A stretch of 9,856 bases of DNA from Desulfobulbaceae bacterium (GTDB taxonomy: Bacteria; Desulfobacterota; Desulfobulbia; Desulfobulbales; Desulfocapsaceae), in assembly GCA_030599175.1 (NCBI GenBank), contig JAUVON010000080.1, forward strand, positions 1 to 9,856. The letters are read 5' to 3'. Numbering within the stretch: position 1 is the first letter of the stretch; each line of letters opens with the position of its first letter. The notes below the pieces were generated by a model. That model did no database searches, had not been told where the DNA came from, and saw nothing but the letters and a program-made list of their open reading frames with translations. Positions 7,335 through 9,856 of this stretch are shown in pieces. The position numbers and the translations under genes are program-made.

Positions 7335-7370
7335 ACCAAAGGCCGGAATATAAAATACCCGGCCTTTGGT
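7335..7370. repeat. Perfect 12-bp inverted repeat (hairpin) between arrB and the chaperone gene
   Basis: ACCAAAGGCCGG (7335-7346) and CCGGCCTTTGGT (7359-7370) are exact inverted copies around a 12-nt A+T-rich loop. As RNA this is a strong stem. Neither strand has the run of T expected after an intrinsic terminator (the + strand continues TAACGATAAC), so I read it as a stabilising or partly terminating stem at the 3' end of an arrAB transcript. The ribosome site of the next gene (AGGAG, 7381-7385) starts 11 bp after it. Confidence 0.75.
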
Positions 7371-7391
7371 TAACGATAACAGGAGCTGTTA

Positions 7392-8069
7392 ATGGATGAA
7401 ATTGCGACAAAACAGCAGCTGAGTGACTGCCTCAAACTTATGGCCGCATTTTTTTATGAGCCTGAAACTGAACTCTTTGAGGAGGAGAATGTTTGCCGGA
7501 ATCTCTCAAATCTTTTTCAATCCTTTTGTCCTGAAGCGTGCATATCCGTCGATGATATGTACCTGGCTTTACAAAACAGCAGCCAGGAAGAGCTTCAGAT
7601 TGCCCATGCTGAACTGTTTGTTGGTCCTTTTACACTCAAAGCCTCACCTTATGGCTCTACCTATCTGGAAAAGACACGCATGGTTATGGGTGAATCCACC
7701 ATGGAGGTTTTAAAACATTACGAAAGAGTTGGCCTGGAGGTTGATATTAAACAGCCGCCTGATCACATTGCTATTGAACTTGAATTCTTATCCTATCTCT
7801 GTGGTCTTGAAGCAGAAGCTTTGCAAGACGGGGATCGAAAAAAGGGTGTAGAGCTAGCAGCAGAGCAGAAGTCATTTCTGAGGGCATATGTACTTCCCTG
7901 GATGCCTCAATTTGTCGAAAATATACGGACTGGTACAGAAAACACATTTTATCTCTGTCTTGCAGACTGTTTCGAAAAATTTCTACGTCAACTTACTATT
8001 TTGTCAAAAGATACAGACAGTTACAGTTCAGGTGTGAAGAAAATATATGTTGACGCAACCATTCATTGA
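7392..8069 (+). CDS. arrD: TorD-family molybdoenzyme maturation chaperone (ArrD-like)
   Basis: This 225-aa cytoplasmic protein belongs to the TorD/DmsD family. These chaperones bind the Tat signal and the apo-form of a molybdoenzyme, aid cofactor insertion and stop early export. The family marks are HAELFVGPF (72-80), SPYGSTYLE (85-93) and the PPDHIAIELEFLSYL segment (122-136), close to the usual E..RLF.GP, P.ES.Y and PDH...EL.F patterns. The protein looks all-helical and has no signal peptide or membrane segment. The ATG at 7392 has AGGAG six bases upstream. ArrA is the only Tat-exported molybdoenzyme in the window and is the natural client. The gene is separated from arrB by 95 bp holding a strong hairpin, so it may be made at a lower level than ArrAB. 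It overlaps the ferredoxin-like gene by 23 bp. The name arrD follows its place in arr operons and is less certain than the family. Confidence 0.85.
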   Translation: MDEIATKQQLSDCLKLMAAFFYEPETELFEEENVCRNLSNLFQSFCPEACISVDDMYLALQNSSQEELQIAHAELFVGPFTLKASPYGSTYLEKTRMVMGESTMEVLKHYERVGLEVDIKQPPDHIAIELEFLSYLCGLEAEALQDGDRKKGVELAAEQKSFLRAYVLPWMPQFVENIRTGTENTFYLCLADCFEKFLRQLTILSKDTDSYSSGVKKIYVDATIH

Positions 8070-9054
8070 CAAGCTGCTCGCCGATTTAGTGGTGAAAATT
8101 GAATTTGACGTTCGTCATTGTCTGCGTTCAAGGTTGAATAATAATAATTGCTCACGTTGTTTGGATGTCTGTCCGAGTGATGCCCTTGAATTGCACTCCA
8201 GGCAAATTACTTTTAATACTGAAAAATGTACAAGCTGTTTGCGGTGCGCAGCTGTGTGCCCAAATGATGCTTTTGTGCATCCCATGGATTTCGGTCTTCT
8301 GATACAGGTTCTGGCCGAGCAGGAGATGGTACTGCTATCCTGTGAAAAAGGAACTTATAATTATAATCATATCATTATCCCCTGTATCGGTTTTCTTTCT
8401 GAGCCGATACTCGCCGTCATGAACAGTGTAGCCAAAGGAAATTGCTTTATCGATATCAGTCGCTGTATTAAATGTGCGAACAGCTATTGCCTGGAAACCC
8501 TGCATCAAAACATGCAGAACCTTATTGACAGAACGAGAGAAAAAGGAGAAATCAGGCTGAGTTATCTTTCTGGGAAAGAGCCTGGTTTGGTTTCCGGGGA
8601 AAAAATTGAAAAGAGGAGATTTTTACGGTTTATCAGAAAAACGATCATTAATATTGTCAAAGAGGCGGTCAGTTTTCAGCTTCCTGACTCAGGAGAAACA
8701 AAAGATCCACATCGTAAAGATCAAATCAAAAATAGCGCTGCGCTGCAGTTAGCTTTATGTATAATGCCGGACAAAAGAATATATGAGAGGGACGTGTTGC
8801 TCTCATACTTTTTCTCTGTTATCGCCAATGAACAGTGTGATTGTTGTCCATCGTGTACAGGCATGTGTTCTACTGGAGCATTGAAAAGGAAAAAAGAGAA
8901 TGGTAATAAATTTCTTACTTTCACAAGCGCAAACTGCAGTGGTTGTGGTCTGTGTGTTGATTTCTGCAGGAAGTCTGCTCTAACTCTTAAAAGTGGTTTT
9001 TCAGAAGATCCAAACAACGCCCTGTTTATCGCCCGCCATCCATTGCAAACGTAA
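8047..9054 (+). CDS. Cysteine-rich polyferredoxin-like protein with four [4Fe-4S] motifs
   Basis: This 335-aa protein has 24 cysteines and no signal peptide or clear membrane segment, so it is likely cytoplasmic. The N-terminus has two ferredoxin motifs: C25/C35/C38/C42, with a 9-residue gap after the first cysteine instead of two, and the regular C61/64/67/71. The C-terminus has two more: C264/267/270/274 (extra C266) and C297/300/303/307. The middle (about 95-150) has C99, C113, C133, C140, C143 and C148 around IIIPCIGFLSEPILA and DISRCIKCANSYC, a possible further metal or thiol site that I cannot assign. A basic stretch (about 185-230) links the halves. The ATG overlaps the end of the chaperone gene by 23 bp, with AGGTG at 8030-8034. 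That coupling suggests a shared job. E. coli NapF, a four-cluster cytoplasmic ferredoxin that helps mature NapA, is a reasonable analogue. Electron transfer to or from a soluble partner is the alternative. Confidence 0.7.
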   Translation: MLTQPFIDKLLADLVVKIEFDVRHCLRSRLNNNNCSRCLDVCPSDALELHSRQITFNTEKCTSCLRCAAVCPNDAFVHPMDFGLLIQVLAEQEMVLLSCEKGTYNYNHIIIPCIGFLSEPILAVMNSVAKGNCFIDISRCIKCANSYCLETLHQNMQNLIDRTREKGEIRLSYLSGKEPGLVSGEKIEKRRFLRFIRKTIINIVKEAVSFQLPDSGETKDPHRKDQIKNSAALQLALCIMPDKRIYERDVLLSYFFSVIANEQCDCCPSCTGMCSTGALKRKKENGNKFLTFTSANCSGCGLCVDFCRKSALTLKSGFSEDPNNALFIARHPLQT

Positions 9055-9244
9055 TTCATAAACCTTCCCAATACTATCTTCTCCAAAAAATATTACGTCC
9101 TGTTTGCCATCTGATGCACCTTAAGGTAAGATGGGAACGGATTCCTGGGAGTTATTCAATTTGTCAGGAACGTGATTTGAATTTTAGCCGTATATGAAAA
9201 ACGCAGGTAACGTATAAACCAATGTAACCAAGGAGGCTACCACC
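9055..9244. other. Intergenic region before the solute-binding protein gene
   Basis: This 190-bp gap contains a perfect 10-bp palindrome, ACCTTAAGGT (9118-9127), and the ribosome site AGGAGG (9231-9236) of the next gene. I see no clear intrinsic terminator for the arr transcript and no well-spaced -35/-10 pair; TTGTCA at 9161-9166 is the best -35-like hexamer but lacks a good partner. Confidence 0.5.
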
Positions 9245-9856
9245 ATGAAAAAACTGTTCGCATTCGCTACTATCCTTGCTGTCACCCTGTCGACCAACGC
9301 CCTGGCCCAGGACACGCTGAAAATTTTAACCTGGAAAGGGTATGCACCACAGGAACTGGTTGATAAATTTGAAAAAGAAACAGGCATCAAAGTTGAATTG
9401 ACCTTTTCCAATAACGAGGAGATGATCGCTAAACTTCGGGCCACTCGCGGCGCCGGTTTTGATCTGGCCCAGCCGAGTCAGGATCGGATTTCTTCCGTGC
9501 AGGAAAAATTTAAAATTTATCAACCGATGGACTACTCCAAGATCAACGCCGACCAGTTGATCGGATCAATGCTTGATGCGGTGAAAAAGAACACCAAGGT
9601 TGGCAGTGATTCCTATGGAGTTCCTTTTTGCTACGGTACCTCCGGCCTGATCGTAAACAAGAAGATGGCGGCTGATGCCAAGGATTACAGTGCCCTCCTT
9701 GACGAGGCCTATAAGGGGCGGATTAGCTATCGGCTCAAACGTCCAACTTTGATCGCTTTGGCTTTTGCATCCGGCGATGATCCATTTGCCAAATATGCGG
9801 ATGCCGAAGCTTATAAGGCCTTGATGGACTCTGTTGCGGACAAAATGATCAGTGCT
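9245..9856 (+). CDS. PotD/PotF-like periplasmic solute-binding protein (3' end outside window)
   Basis: The frame is open for 204 codons from ATG 9245 to the window end. The product starts with a Sec signal peptide (MKK, a hydrophobic core, then ALA before QD; predicted cut after residue 21). The mature part begins TLKILTWKGYAPQELVDKFEKE, followed by KVELTFSNNEEMIAKLRA and GFDLAQPSQDRI. That is the pattern of polyamine-type ABC binding proteins (SBP_bac_8-like), whose members bind putrescine, spermidine or other small cations. The segment VPFCYGTSGLIVNKK (about 126-140) is also typical. The ligand cannot be named from this part. AGGAGG stands 8 bp before the ATG. G+C is higher than in the arr genes (30 and 37 of 60 in two lines I counted, against about 27 of 60 in each of two lines of the ferredoxin-like gene). 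Together with the 190-bp gap this suggests a separate transcription unit, probably unrelated to arsenate respiration. Confidence 0.82.
   Translation, partial: MKKLFAFATILAVTLSTNALAQDTLKILTWKGYAPQELVDKFEKETGIKVELTFSNNEEMIAKLRATRGAGFDLAQPSQDRISSVQEKFKIYQPMDYSKINADQLIGSMLDAVKKNTKVGSDSYGVPFCYGTSGLIVNKKMAADAKDYSALLDEAYKGRISYRLKRPTLIALAFASGDDPFAKYADAEAYKALMDSVADKMISA

Noticed and set aside
1..9856. CRISPR arrays, tRNA or rRNA genes, transposases or integrases
   Set aside because: I saw no regularly spaced repeats, no RNA gene signatures and no mobile-element proteins in any frame.

Overview
The window looks like an arsenate-respiration (arr) locus from an anaerobic, Gram-negative-type bacterium. 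It carries a Tat-exported molybdoenzyme, a lipoprotein with an LAGC lipobox, and an iron-sulfur-rich gene set with moderate G+C (roughly 43-45% in the lines I counted). Gene content would fit a deltaproteobacterial (Desulfobacterota-like) arsenate or sulfur-compound respirer. That taxonomic guess is inference; there is no rRNA or other marker to prove it. All real genes lie on the + strand.

Layout. (1) 1-472: the 3' part of a GlnQ-type amino-acid ABC ATPase, cut by the window edge. (2) 481/490-1401: a PhnD/AioX-type oxyanion-binding lipoprotein. (3) 1402-1639: an intergenic region with nested inverted repeats and a 15-bp tandem repeat just before the next gene. (4) 1640-3767: a NarX-like membrane histidine kinase overlapping by 8 bp a NarL/LuxR-type response regulator. 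(5) 3768-3962: a probable control region with an inverted repeat, a sigma70-like promoter and a strong Shine-Dalgarno site. (6) 3963-7296: arrA and arrB, the catalytic and iron-sulfur subunits of respiratory arsenate reductase. (7) 7297-7391: a perfect 12-bp hairpin between arrB and the next gene. (8) 7392-9054: a TorD-family chaperone (arrD-like) overlapping by 23 bp an unusual cysteine-rich ferredoxin-like protein. (9) 9245-end: the start of a PotD-like periplasmic solute-binding protein, cut by the window edge and richer in G+C.

How the genes may work together. The lipoprotein could bind an arsenic (or other) oxyanion outside the cytoplasmic membrane and pass the signal to the histidine kinase. 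The kinase would phosphorylate the LuxR-type regulator, which could act at the inverted repeat upstream of arrA. ArrA folds in the cytoplasm with its molybdenum cofactor, aided by the TorD-like chaperone and perhaps the ferredoxin-like protein. It then leaves by the Tat pathway carrying ArrB and reduces arsenate to arsenite in the periplasm. No membrane anchor or quinol dehydrogenase (ArrC/NrfD, CymA-like) and no ars detoxification gene is in the window, so the electron source must be encoded elsewhere. The active-site match to ArrA is strong. The signalling scheme, the operator and the role of the ferredoxin-like protein are inferences.
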